64,000 nt of DNA from Lumbricus rubellus (GCA_945859605.1 OX243822.1:1974497-2038496), one strand, 5' to 3'; counted from the first letter of the stretch, positions 24,701 through 35,866 are shown. Notes: generated by a model not told the origin, from the letters alone. Numbers and translations are program-made.

Positions 24701-26487
24701 AGGGCGGATACAGAAACTTTGGACGGGGGGGGGGCAAAAAATTGTGGTCTTGGGTCCGGGAAAATGTTTAGGCCTTTTCTTCGTATCCGCCAAAAAAGTT
24801 GATGACCTTTTTTTAGTCATCCGGCCAAATTTTCCGGAAAATAATACCATTTTCTCAGCCAAAAAAGTTGATGACCTTTTTTTTTAGTCATCCCATTTTT
24901 TTCCAATGGAGGGGGGCCACAATACATGGGTATTTCTTAATAGGGGGGCAAATTGTACAATATATACATTTTCCACGGCATGTTGAATCCAAATGGGGGG
25001 CCCACGATACATGGGAATTCTAAATGGGGGGGGGGGGCCATGGCCGGATAAGCCCCCCTGGATCCGCCCCTGGGGACGATATATAGCCTACAAGCCGAAA
25101 TAAAACTCTGATCTCTAGCATCCGCATGGTTGAAAACAGCGTGACCACTCTAGCACATGCATGTAGCAGTGTGACTCCGAGATATTTGACGCTAGTTGAT
25201 TTGACTTTATAGCTCATACTATTATAGCAATTATCATGTGGTTCAAATTTATCACCAACTAGCTGGGGTACCCGGCGTTGCCCGAGAATTTTACGATTCA
25301 CCCCGTTCCCGGCCAATCTCCTACTTCCCTACCCCATGACTCCATCCGCAATCCTACTGCCCACCACACCTTATTTTACACCCCACACCACGCAACCCAC
25401 CACACGACACTCCGCCCGATCTATCTACACCACACCCCACCACACCACACCCACCCCGCTCTTCACCGATACGTGACTCGTGAAATTTGGGTTTTCCTGA
25501 AACATTTTCTGCCCCAACCAGCCCCAACCCACCCTACCACTCTTCACCATACTTGGACGTCCACCGGAACGCCACCCGTGAAATTTGGGTTTGGGGAAAA
25601 AAATACCTCCTCGCCGCCTTCACACCCCACCACACTCCGATCTCCACCAGTACGCGACCAGTGAAATTTGGGTCTCGGAAAAATTTCCTCCACCCCTCAT
25701 CCCCACATCTCCACACTACCCAACCCCACCCGGCCCTTGCAGGCCGAGGTGTGATGAGTGGCGGCGAGCCCCACCCCACTCCCAACCTCGACCCACGAGT
25801 CGGGACCCACGACACTCCACCATAATCCAACCTCCACCGGTACGCCACCCGTGAAATTTGGGTTTTCGGAAAATTTCTTTCCCAGTCTGACTTTTCTACT
25901 ACGCAGTTCAAAACCTGCTGAAGGGTAATAAAGTATGGTTGTCAAGTAGATCCAAGATTAGCAACAGATGGCAGAATGATAAGGTTACGACTATAGTAGG
26001 CCTAACTGTTAACGAATCCACGTTGAAACGGTATGCAGCTTAAACACCCAGATAGAATATTAGTTCAATAAGACAGTGTCAATACTTCCACTCTCGTTTT
26101 ACCAGTCCCAATCCTGTATTTAGGAGGAGGAGGAGTGGAGGACGACGCTAGCCAGCCATTTCCTAATTACCATGCGTCGCTAAACAGAGACTGTGCCGAG
26201 TGTTAGACCAAAATGTTAAGCATTCTATCATTATTGCTGTCATTACGAATTTTTAGGAACCAATATAATAGACGACGCTGAACAATTACTGTTTTGAGTG
26301 AAGGACTTCATCAGAGGTCGCTACGCAGTAACCGTCTCAGGGGAGGAGGCTGGGCTAAACAATCGTTTACCTGGTCTCACAATTTCAATTGGTGTTTTTT
26401 TTATCTGAATTGCTGCAACTAAACTTTGTTATTTTGGTCTTGTTCAAAGGTTCGACTATTTACGATGTCACCTTCATTCGACTGTAG
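21765..26487 (+). CDS. ILEI/FAM3-like secreted protein gene D (exons 21765-21969, 22710-23180, 26450-26487; 237 aa)
   Basis: This is the closest relative of gene C. Exon 1: signal peptide with GRLVACMLFIVVLSTVHGQP, then a coiled coil (LETQLARMEDRLNRMQDM), ending G|GTAATA. Exon 2 after GGTTAACAG: ESCAIDLASYGFDD, SGGSS, RGVILVALDANTC, a RQRFDTH box, AGTIIVGVSADTPE, YNMNLT, RDKFVFVIQKGYPWKT, ending G|GTAAGT. Exon 3 after TTCAAAG: 38 nt encoding GSTIYDVTFIRL. All junctions are phase 1 and the CDS is 714 nt. Upstream in-frame ATGs at 21747 and 21759 would add 6 or 2 residues. Two conserved cysteines (start of domain and the NTC after the first strand) probably pair. AATAAA near 26671 is a possible poly(A) signal. 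Confidence 0.88.
22257..22398. mobile_element. hAT-like MITE, 142 bp (CAGTGGTGTAGT family)
   Basis: The left end CAGTGGTGTAGT pairs with the right end ACTACACTACTG. Flanking TGTGGACT/AGTGGACT is an 8-bp duplication with one mismatch. Inside, GAACGCCGTTCCCCAC and GCGTTCCCCCACTTCATTTT match the larger copy at 31196-31676. It lies in intron 1 of gene D. Confidence 0.75.
23342..23608. mobile_element. MITE with CATAGGCGTACG inverted ends (267 bp)
   Basis: The left end CATAGGCGTACGGGAGG pairs with the right end GCCTCGTACGCCTATG. ATACAGG occurs directly left (23335-23341) and just right (23611-23617), a candidate target duplication. G-tracts and two copies of the dispersed hairpin module (about 23429-23452 and 23495-23514) lie inside. 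In intron 2 of gene D. Confidence 0.65.
23768..24190 (+). other. Unrecognised 140-codon open frame inside gene D intron 2
   Basis: The frame is not low-complexity, but no domain is recognised and there is no supporting paralogue in the intron of gene C. A polybasic N-terminal half (KKDELRARYEMNPRNL) is followed by a hydrophobic Pro/Leu-rich half. It may be a decayed transposon fragment or chance. Confidence 0.15.
24699..25072. mobile_element. hAT MITE, 374 bp (CAGGGGCGGATCCAG family)
   Basis: The ends CAAGGGCGGATACAG and CTGGATCCGCCCCTG are inverted repeats. Flanks GAGACGAT (24691-24698) and GGGACGAT (25073-25080) form an 8-bp duplication with one mismatch. Long G-tracts and two copies of the hairpin module in its GATGACC-T7-AGTCATC version lie within. 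Confidence 0.8.
25255..25880. repeat. C-rich repeat with GTGAAATTTGGGTTTTC core, four units
   Basis: The block starts at ACTAGCTGGGGTACCCGG CG-type sequence, then CCACAC-rich DNA in which a core (C)GCCACCCGTGAAATTTGGG followed by a TTTTC..AAA.TTTC tail recurs at about 25470, 25570, 25650 and 25842. Spacing is irregular (about 100, 80, 190 bp). Strong C-over-G strand bias. The several long frames across it are composition artefacts. Confidence 0.6.
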
Positions 26488-26679
26488 ATTAGATTCAGCG
26501 ACATCTGACTTGGATGATGGATTCATCCTACGTTATTCTTAAAACGAAACGTTACACAGCATCGATACGTTTGATTCCTGGGGGTTATTGCCTGATTAAT
26601 TTGTGATACTTGTAACGCTTTATGTAACTTTTTCCTGCCTTATATCTTAGTGTGCTTAATACTTACGGACCAATAAAAA

Positions 26680-26722
<43 letters not shown>

Positions 26723-26879
26723 CATGCAGCTGAAAGGACGCTTTTGCAGCCTCTACTGCACTTAACGTTTTAGATTTTCAAACTTAGTGTTTCGATGCTA
26801 TCATTAAAGAATTTTTAATGAAGTACAGTATTCCTAGACTATTGTTGTTTACTCTCAACTTATACTTCTTATTTAAAAA

Positions 26880-27540
26880 AATTGGAGAGTTTGCAAAAAC
26901 GTGCCATTCGAACGATTTTCTTGTTATGTTGGTCTGTCAGTACCAAATCAAATTTTCGAACCTATAATATACTACGATTAGCAGATATAAATAAGTTTCA
27001 AATCAGTTTGTTCATGTTTCGCTATCATCACAGATTGTTGCCTAGGACATTATTTTGATGGTTATTTTTGTCAGAGAATTGCTGTACATGACCATTTCAC
27101 TAGAACTCTGTTATCCGCACCGATGTTGCACATACTATAGGACGAAATTATTTTCGATTAAATGTTCTGGCCCTATGATATGGAATAACCTCCCAAAATA
27201 TGTTACACTTATACCCACCATTAACATGTTTAAGAAAAAATTAAAAGACTGTTTAATCTCTGTTTAAACTATTGGTCATAATTTGTGTTTTTTTTAATCT
27301 GTTTGCCATTTCGTTTCAGTTTGCATTCGTTTCATGTGTAACAAGTTGTGCTTTGCACTGTTTTTACAATAGCCAGATGTTATTGAGAAAGGGTCAATCC
27401 AGACTCAGCAGGTCCATACGACCTTTTTGGATTGATCCTTTGACTTATGCACCGATCACTCGAAAGTCATTGAGTTTGTACTGAATACCGTTATTTTGTA
27501 TGTGCTTGATGCTTTGTCAATAAACGGCTTACTTGCTTAC
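26880..27540 (+). mobile_element. Decayed LINE reverse-transcriptase C-terminal region
   Basis: Frame-broken similarity to the conserved LINE tail: LQ(K)RAIRTIF, then DINKFQISLFMFRYHHRLLP, then after frameshifts FSIKCSGPMIWNNLPKYV and MFKKKLKDCLIS. Order and spacing match CR1/Jockey-type C-termini. Followed by a 3' region ending near GTCAATAAACGGCTTAC. Confidence 0.6.
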
Positions 27541-28266
27541 TAAAAGAGCAATGTCGTGGCCTAGGAGCCACATTTAAGGGCTTCCTATAGCCTAAAACCT
27601 AGCAACAGGCTACAATTATAGACTTTGCTGAATTAAATGTGTAACGGCGTGTTAGAAGTCAATAATTTTTTAATAGGCCTAAATATGATTGTAGTGACAT
27701 GATAATGAAAATATATTGTGTTTTAAGCAATTTGAAGCTGTGTTCTTATGTGCAATGTAGCCTGTCCATTCTATTCTCTACCAACCAGTTGACCTGATAA
27801 AAGTTCTTTGTTTCTTATAAGCTTATCTTTTTACATGTAAATTTTGTCGACCCACTGAATAACTTCCAGGATCATGAAGCAACTTGCTAAAAATTGTATG
27901 GTTAACGCCGCCATTGCGCGACACAAATTCAAACCAGCAGCAGTGGTCAAGGCTCTCACGTGGTCAATTCGCTGGAACGGACAAGTGTCAAGGACATGCG
28001 TTGGCCAATATAATTGGGAAACGTGAACACTGAACATTTGCATTTTAAGTTCAACCTCATTACACGATAGGCCTAAGTCTTTCTTCGCATTATCAGGAGT
28101 CATTTGATGCACAAACCAATTAAAAGAAGCGAATGAGGAGTTGCAAAACATACGCATTTAAAATCGATAATTAATAATTCTACACGCACCGAATGGAGGC
28201 AATAATTTTTATTTTGAAATCAAAATTGAGCAGGCCTTCAGCCTATTATTATTCTCAAACGCGTGG

Positions 28267-28360
28267 GAACCAATTTGCGTGATTGCATGCATTTTTACGT
28301 CCACTTTAATTGAGAACCAATTTGCGTGATTGCATGCATTTTTACGTCCACTTTAATTGA
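28267..28360. repeat. Tandem duplication of a 47-bp unit upstream of gene E
   Basis: GAACCAATTTGCGTGATTGC... occurs twice back to back with essentially no divergence. Only one related GAACCAATTTGAGTGATT is present at the paralogous position 18138, so the duplication is recent. Confidence 0.9.
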
Positions 28361-28484
28361 GTATCAGTGTATCAGGCCTATAAAGTAGCATATAGCATAT
28401 CTTTGTAACCTGCTACTCGGAATGCTTCATTCATCACAAGCACGTTCTGTTAGACAGGGGCATTGTGTTGCCTCTTTCTCGCAG

Positions 28485-28520
28485 CTGAAGAGTTTAAGAT
28501 TGGTGCGGGGTTTCCGTAGC
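28485..28520 (+). promoter_or_regulatory. Conserved acceptor of a 5' UTR intron, gene E
   Basis: CCTCTTTCTCGCAG|CTGAAG, third instance of the conserved acceptor 26-36 bp ahead of the start codon. Confidence 0.55.
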
Positions 28521-31500
28521 ATGAGGGTTTCAGTCGTTTACGTGTTGCTGATGGTAGCAACTGTTGTATTTTCCAACGGATTGCATGGACCGGCCAAACG
28601 TTCTGTACCCGATGACAACTGCTTTGTGGAACGTCTAGAGTTGAGATTGAACATGATAGGAGAACAACTGAATCGCATCGAAGAGAAACTTTCGAACTGC
28701 GACTCGTCAGAGATCAACGGTTAGTTATTTGGTTAGTTAGTTGGTTAGTCAGTTATTTAATTAGTTAGTTAGTCAGTTAGTTAGTTGGTCAGTTAGTCGG
28801 TTATCTAATTAGTTAGTTAGTTAGTTAGTTAAGTTCTTACTTAGTTAGTCGGTTAGTTAGTTGGTCAGTTAATTAGTCACATGCAGTTGGATAGTTGGTT
28901 TGTTAGCTAGCTAGCTATAGTTAGCTAGCTAGTTAGTTAGTTGGCTAGTTAGTTTTTCAACGTTACTGTTTGATAACAAGGATCATTAGGCCCTCCTCCA
29001 TCCAGGTTTGGGGCTGGCACTCGCAGAGTGCGAACAGTGACGGAGTTCTAAATTGGTTTGCTGATAAGATAAGGCACAGCTTAAAATCTAAATATTGGCT
29101 TAAGATCCGGGTGAGAATTGACGTAAAGTTGAGGGCGTTCAACCCTCAGTCTTTCTTAGGACCCCATAGTAAAGCCTTTATAGCATACCCAACTCCACCT
29201 AAATCAACATCAAACCCTCCAGTTATTTTTCTACAGTTCTTACACTGCTTACAACCTCAGTCTGTAGTTTAAAATCTAAATATTTTCTTGGGCAAACGCA
29301 TGATGAGGGGGAGAGACCTCTTGCCCCCTATTGTATTTTCTCCTATATCAGGTTATTAGCAGTATGATAATAATTATTGTAGAAACAATCGTGGGCTCAG
29401 ACCTTGATCATCGTGGAGTTGGGGTGTGAAAATAAGACTTTTTACTGCGGGTTCTAAGAAGGATCCCAACATTTTCAATCCCCTCATTTTTACAGTAACT
29501 TCTGCAGCGCAGGTGCAGATTGAATAAACCATCACCTGATGGCGCGACAAAGCCAGCTCATAAATTTCAGGTTTTTCCTTCTAAAATCGCGGGTTATCCT
29601 ATTTTCTGCTCGTCATTTTATTTCTATAAACCTTTTTACTTACCGGATCTTTGTGAGGTAAGTATAATGCTTCGCTGCATGTATATACCCACGTATAGGT
29701 CTATAGGCCTACCCTCGTTTTCGGAACTACGTAGGCCTACACGATGCGAAATTTTTCGTGAGGTGAGTACACGCTGCAGGCCTATAACTATGTATGTCCT
29801 GCTTACTCGGTGTATTATAAAGTAGACGAAGTTCTGTTGGTCGGAAAATTGTATTTAGAACGCGATTTCGTTGTTTGGTCAACAGAAGAACCCGATTTCG
29901 TTGATTGGTCAGCAGAGAATTGTACTATAGACATGGCGTCATACGGCTACAACGATTCGACAAAGTTGGGTTACGTGCGAACAAGTGGAGGCAGTTCGGA
30001 GCAGACCTATCAGCCAGACAACCCGCTGAAGAATCGTGGAGTGACACTGTTCGAATTGGACCCCACGAATTGCACCACAAAGAACCGAATGCACTACGAT
30101 ACTTGGGCGAACGCAGAGGACAGGAATCGTCTGTTGGAGACCCTGGAAACGGCGGACTACGACACAATCATAATTGGAGTGACGGGTGATTCTGCGGAAA
30201 ACAACAAACAGCTCCAGGATACCGTTGGGGGATTTTTCAACGATTATAACATGGATCTGAGTGGATTTCAGATGAGAGATAAATTTGGTTTTGTGATTCA
30301 GTTAGGATATCCGAATAAGACGGTGTTTCAGAGGAAGGGTCGTGACGAAGGAAGTCTGGTGATGAAGATTGCACTTGAAGGTAAACTGTGATATGATTAT
30401 TGTAATCCTATTATCATTTTATGATCTTGATTTTTTACATTTCCGGTGAATTTTAATAAAGCTCCTCAGAGATGCTCTGTCGAACTACAACACGATAGAA
30501 TAAACTTCAATAGTTGGAGAATCGGAGAAAGAATATTGTGTTGTATTGTATTGTATTGCACTGTGTTGTATTGCATTGCATTGCATTATGTTTTATTGTA
30601 TTTGAGACTTTTTAGTGTATTGTTTTTTATTGTGTTACACTGTATTTCATTGTATTGCATTGCATTGTATAGTATTGCATTGTGTTGCATTGCATTGCAC
30701 TGTGTTGCATTGCGTTGTATTGTATTATATTGTATTGCATTGTATTTTTTAGTGTATTGTTTTTTTTATTGGGTTGCATTGCATTGTATTGAATTGCTCT
30801 GCGCTGTATTGCATTGCATTGCATTATGCTTTATTGTATTTTAGTGTATTGTTTTTTTATTGTGTTGCATTGTATTTTATTGAATTGCGTTGTATTGTAT
30901 TGCACTGTATTGCATTGCATTATATTGCATTATATTGTATTGCTATATATTGTATTGCATTGTATTTTACTGTACTGTATTGTAGGCTACTATTGTACAG
31001 CAGTGTATTGTATTGTATTTTGTGCTGAAAGTGGTTTAAAAAACTAGCCGAGGTCCGAGATTTTCACCTCGTTATGGAGGATGAACGAATGTCGGAAGGA
31101 TTATTGCCGAGGATGATGAGGAGGGGCGGAGTTTGGGTAGGGTCCCGTTCCTCCCAACCGTTGAATCATTTTAGCTTATTTCCCACGCTTTAACCCAGTG
31201 GTGTAGTGGGGCGGGAACGCGGGGGAACGCCGTTCCCCCACTTTTTTCCAGGGAGGGAACGCGATCCCTCACTATTTTGCAGCATTTCTGCTGAAATAAA
31301 TGAAAAAAGAATACTTCAAGACTCACAGTTTCAACTGGTTACTTACTGGAGCCTTTTTGGATGCAAGATACGTAAAAAAAGTGGCTCTGTCTATCCACAC
31401 TGTACTTTATAATAGGCTAGCATTAAGCCTGTACTATCTGTACAGGTATGGAAACTGTTTCAATACTTGAATACAATATGTTACAAATAACAAATTCCTA

Positions 31501-32243
31501 TGCATAAATTTACATAATTACATTTATTAATTTTTTGGTTATTTTTTACATTCAACAGTTTCAAAAATAGCAGCGCTCACACTAAGCAAAATTCTTGCAA
31601 GATTGCACTTTTTGCTACAGTTGCTTCTTCAATTTCCAGGCGTTCCCCCACTTCATTTTTTAGGACTACACCACTGCTTTAACAGTAGCATTTTAAATTG
31701 TCAGCTCAGCCTAGTTGCTCTATTACTTCAGTCCTGATGGAAGTTATTATTTTGAAGTAAATTGAATATCGACCAAAAGAAACAAGTTTTGTAACATCCT
31801 AAAACAGCAGATGTTAATTAAATTTTGATTTCATATCGACATAAAGTATTATTATTAAACCGACAGCTGCGGGAAGGTCCACAGTCATAATTAGTTTCAT
31901 TTCCATGACGCTCTCGTAACAAGGATGCAACGATCGTGAATAAGCTGGTGCCCCGCGCTCGGCTTTCGAATAGCGCTTTAGAAGTTTGGAGATCACGATT
32001 ACGATGTAAATCTAATTTCATTTGTCCTTCTGATCACGTGTAGAATATTTGTTTTTGTTTCAGAGCCTGAGAGCTGTTTAAATTCAGGTGTTTTAAAATT
32101 TGGTTCAAGGTTAGACATTGGTCAACTGTTTAAACCGTTTAGACAGAATCTTTTTGTAGCCTACTTAGGTTGTTTTAATTTAATTAACTGGATTTGTTTT
32201 CAAAGGTACGACGCTTGACGATGTGAGCTTTGAACTGCTGTAG
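28521..32243 (+). CDS. ILEI/FAM3-like secreted protein gene E (exons 28521-28719, 29913-30380, 32206-32243; 234 aa)
   Basis: Exon 1: ATG at 28521, signal peptide VSVVYVLLMVATVVFSNG, a dibasic AKR, then coiled coil ERLELRLNMIGEQLNRIEEK, ending G|GTTAGT. Exon 2: NCTIDMASYGYND, SGGSS, RGVTLFELDPTNC, a HYDTW box, DTIIIGVTGDSAE, YNMDLS, RDKFGFVIQLGYPNKT, ending G|GTAAAC. Exon 3 after TTTCAAAG: 38 nt encoding GTTLDDVSFELL. The CDS is 705 nt with phase-1 junctions throughout. The acceptor region is duplicated (GATTTCGTTG(T/A)TTGGTCA(A/G)CAG twice), so an upstream acceptor at 29885 would add nine in-frame residues, and a CAGCAG tandem at 29912/29915 allows one-codon variation. The NMNLT sequon of the paralogues has become NMDLS. 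ATG at 28422 lies upstream of the conserved acceptor and is not preferred. Confidence 0.87.
28720..28965. repeat. (GTTA)n degenerate repeat starting at the exon 1 donor of gene E
   Basis: GTTAGTTAGTTG-type tetranucleotide array of about 245 bp whose first unit is the splice donor GTTAGT itself, so many donor-like GTTAGT copies follow the true junction. Confidence 0.9.
29360..29510. repeat. Copy of the dispersed MITE family, with an inverted copy just upstream (29095-29265)
   Basis: Contains GTGGAGTTGGGGTGTGAAAATAAGACTTT...GGTTCTAAGAAGGATCC, matching 20005-20150. The copy at 29095-29265 is in opposite orientation (GGGTGAGAATTGACG...CTCCAGTTATTTTTCTACAG). Confidence 0.55.
30535..31020. repeat. 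(ATTGT/ATTGC)n pentanucleotide array, about 490 bp
   Basis: Degenerate TGTATTGCATTG-type pentamers with TTTT interruptions, in intron 2 of gene E. Long open frames in it on both strands (Cys/Ile/Leu or Met/Gln/Asn rich) are artefacts of a repeat without stops. Confidence 0.93.
31196..31676. mobile_element. hAT-like MITE, 481 bp (CAGTGGTGTAGT family, longer copy)
   Basis: The ends CAGTGGTGTAGT and ACTACACCACTG are perfect 12-bp inverted repeats. CTTTAACC (31188-31195) and CTTTAACA (31677-31684) are an 8-bp duplication with one mismatch. The 142-bp copy at 22257 is an internally deleted relative. Confidence 0.8.
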
Positions 32244-32634
32244 CATCAAAGAGGGACGTCTTGGATGATCGATTCGTTTAATGTTTTCGCTAACACGAAA
32301 CGCTCGAAAGTGGACAGTAAACAGTAAACAACAATAGTGCAATTTAAAGAACGCTTTCTACTTTCGCCTGCGTTTCTAAGTTTTAAGAAATTCATACAAT
32401 TAAGAAAATTTAAGGAATTTAAACAATAGGCTAGTCACATTCGAAGTTGAATATGAAATTTTATTTTGGTGTTGCATAATTACTTTGACGCTAAATTGGG
32501 TTAATTTATTGTAGTCAAGATTTAGGCAATGTTTGGATCAAATCGAGCAACAGGCCTACATTGCATATGACTATGGTTACCTAATCGTCGAAATCAGTAT
32601 GCCAATAATTATAGCCTAGGCCTATATATCATAA

Positions 32635-32935
32635 CCATCATTATTCTCACCAGCATCCTCGTCATTCTCATCGCCATCACCACCACAGTCGTTGTAGTCG
32701 CCGTCATCATCATTATCATCATCGTCGTCGTCGTCGTCGTTGTCGTCGACGTCGTCGTTGTCATCATCATCATTTTCATCATAATTATCTTCTTCATCAT
32801 CGTCATCACCATCACCGTCATCACCATCACCGTCACCGTCGTCGTCATTGTCATAATCATCAGTATTATCATCGTTACCATTACCATCATCATGATCGTC
32901 ATCATCAGCATCATCAACAGCACACGCAATCACTC
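32635..32935. repeat. (CAT)n/(CGT)n trinucleotide-rich region
   Basis: Degenerate CATCAT/GTCGTC blocks about 390 bp beyond the gene E stop. The Asp- and Met-rich frames on the minus strand are artefacts. Confidence 0.9.
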
Positions 32936-33795
32936 GAGCTTTCCAAGTTCCAACGACAATAATATTCACTGCATTCGATAGGTGGCGTGTCAACCGAGAA
33001 ATATCGGAACCGTCAGTTACCAACTTACTCGCAAGGGGCGTAGCAGTCTAGGGCCTGATGATTGTCGCCCTCAGCACCCCTTGATAATCCTTCAGTCTAC
33101 TTTAAACCTAACCCTCCTCTCTCCCCCTGCCCTGATCTACTACCCTCCGTCAAAACATTGGACCCTGGCCGCACTTAAAGCAAACACAACGCGTCTCTGT
33201 GCTTTGCAAGTCATCTATGCACGCCTACAAGATAACCTGTCACTCTTAAACAAGATTATCTGCGTAGAGATCGGGCGTACTTCATTATTATATCGTCGCT
33301 AATATTATAAATAATGTAAACATGTAGTTTGTATTCACAAGTGGCTTGTTTAACGCTCGTTTCTGAGAAATTGTACTCGCAAATAGACACCGTTTTATGA
33401 GAAAATAGTTTCGTATAAAGATAATTATAATGCTAAGGTGAAAACTTCCGCTAAAGCTTGCTAATGCTAAACACCTTTTCTTTTTGGATCATTAATATAG
33501 AATTTAAGCACAACGCAAAAATAGTATATTAGTTTGCTGCAAGGCCTCAATTGTCCATGTCCAGTCATTTCTCTACTCTACTGAAATTCCATTTTCTTAA
33601 CATTGAAAGCACAGTATCGAAGCGTATTCAATTATTCATTGGCTAGAACGGTCACCAGAATCTAAACATCATTCATCACATCACTCCAATCCTTAAATCA
33701 ATCCATTGGTTACAAATCCCAGAGCGATACCATTTGGTCCATTTCAAGTCATATCCCCAAGGGCCCCAACCTTCGGATTACTGTTATTATACAAC

Positions 33796-33955
33796 CAGGG
33801 TGAGAGTTGCCGGGGGGTGGGTGGGAGGTTTCAACCCCAGTCTATCTTAGAGACCAATAATTAATAAAGTCTATTTTTCAAACCCCAATTCCAAGTGGAT
33901 CATGGTCCAACCCCCAACCCCAGTTATTTTCCACACTTCTTACACCGTGTACGAC
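33796..33955. repeat. Inverted copy of the dispersed MITE family
   Basis: Starts CAGGGTGAGAGTTGCCGGGG and runs through CAACCCCAGTCTATCTTAG to CCCCAGTTATTTTCCACACT, the reverse complement order of the 20005 copy. Confidence 0.55.
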
Positions 33956-35034
33956 CCCTCTGTCTAGACACATCGCTCGTGAATAAGCTGGAGCCCTGCG
34001 CTTGACTTTCGAGTGGCGCTTTAGAAATTTCGATATTACAACTTGCAATGCGGCAATGCCATGAAAGTGTTAACAGGTCTAAGATATTCGCTACGCAAAG
34101 GCCAGTAGCAGCGCACCGTCTATAATACTGAAATAGGTCGCGTGTAGGCCGCCCGTGTGTTGTGTAGGCCTGCGCTGATCATATATAGGACGGCAAAAGA
34201 CCTCAGGCCATGACTTGTATACAAATGTACAGACTGATATATAAATATAGCCAATCCGGCGATATCATCGGCGTATTGCATGCTCGTATTTTTACACAGT
34301 GAACGGAAAAAAGCTGTTGTATCTCACAGTTCTAATGCTTTGACCATAGTTAGGTCTCTAATTGTGCGGAATGTTTTTGTTTGTTTAAATGTATTGTGAA
34401 TAAAATAACGCCATCATTGAAGCCTTCATTTAATTAGTCGCAGTAATCGTGTTTTTAACGGTATTTTTTATATAAAATTATTTGAATTTATATGATAAAT
34501 TATGTTAATAAAAGTCTGGGTAAAAGGAGGACTATAAACGCCGCGAAAGTAAAATTATCAACTCCAAAGCAGTACATAACGCCTATGAGTAGTTTGGATC
34601 TTGAAGGGCGCTATATAAATTCTGATTGGTTGATTTATTGATTTATTGATGATGGATCGACATTTTACATGTCATACTTTATTCAATATTTAAGTCCCAA
34701 AACTTCCTGATGAAGTTAAGTAAGTGCTGTAATATGACAAGCAGATTTCTGTACAGGGTCATAGGCTCTGGTCTTATCGGATCTATCCAACCATGAAGTG
34801 AGAAAATCACTATGGCGACGGCAACAGTAAAACTTCGCTAAACGTCAAGTAAACAGTGCTTTCCGTAAACACCTTTAAAACGCTATCTATCGACTATACA
34901 TTTATAATTATGACGAATACAAATAGCGATATTACGTGTTGCAAACTAAGAAATACCTGCCACCTAAATCGAAGAGATATGAAGCCGTAATCTGTCAGCC
35001 AATCAGAGATCGTCATTCTGACGAGTCACGGGCG

Positions 35035-35140
35035 ATGTAAGTAAACGAGTAAGTGAGTAAGTAAGTAAGTGAGTAAGTAAGTCAGTCAGACAGTAAGTAA
35101 GCAAGTGAGCTAGTATGTAGGTCAATAAGTAAGAAAGTAA
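35035..35140. repeat. (AAGT)n tetranucleotide array
   Basis: GTAAGTAAGTGAGTAAG-type repeat of about 105 bp. Confidence 0.9.
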
Positions 35141-35866
35141 TAATGACGGAAATTTCCATGCACCGTAACACAGCACATGCCACTACAAGAGCGCATAACA
35201 TGTACGTGACTTTTATCCTGGTCCTCGGCAGGGTGATTTTTAGCAGAGTGGCGACGGTTTTTTAGTCGTCATCGCATTATGCCGATACTAGTCCCAGACA
35301 TAATCGCCCAGATGTTCGTATAAATTTAGAATACTCCAACCACAGAGATCTTCCTTAAAACACCTTTTCTATGTTGAAAATTATCTTTTTATAATTCTCT
35401 TAAGCGTTGTCCAAACGAAAAGCTGCAATATAATCCAAACAATTTTTTTCGAGGGCAACGGCCACTGTTGTCATAAACCCTCGTCAAATCTGGATACATC
35501 CATACGTCTGTAGTGCTGGCAAAAATGCTGCTACTTCGGTTAGAGCGCACGTTCCTTCCATACCTGCACGTGGGGTAGCCGGTTCACCGTTCACACACCG
35601 ATGCCGATGACAGCCCTCCGTTCTTCTGCTAATGGGAACTTCTGGTTCCCTGCGCTGGCACTTCAACTAGGCAGCGTCGCGCATTCTCTGTTGTTGACGC
35701 TCAATTTGGTATGGATTTCCGTTAAAGATGCGCTTTCTTCATATAAATAACGTCACCTAGGTTTTACAAGTTACTGAAATTTGATTCATGTTGCCGCGGT
35801 TGCAATGGGCTGAGAGCGCATCTCAGCGGATTCTTGAGGGGGCGCTGTGTATGCAGATTTTCTTAA

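Larger units (their letters stand above)
26488..28484. other. Spacer between ILEI genes D and E
   Basis: 26490-26580 is 3' UTR conserved with gene C. 26672-26722 is an (ATTG)n tract following a sequence ending ACCAATAAAAAATTG, typical of a short retroelement tail. 27545-28260 is homologous to 16965-18140. No gene is supported apart from the LINE remnant listed separately. Confidence 0.55.

Noticed and set aside
25278..25911. Overlapping 82-128 codon frames rich in Pro, His and Thr
   Set aside because: Composition artefact of a C-rich repeat; frames are open on both strands and share no domain.
27831..28157. 108-codon minus-strand ORF
   Set aside because: The paralogous duplicated DNA at 17200-18010 does not preserve the frame, so there is no sign of coding constraint.
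30446..31047. Cys/Ile/Leu-rich frames in gene E intron 2
   Set aside because: Pentanucleotide ATTGT/ATTGC repeats without stops.
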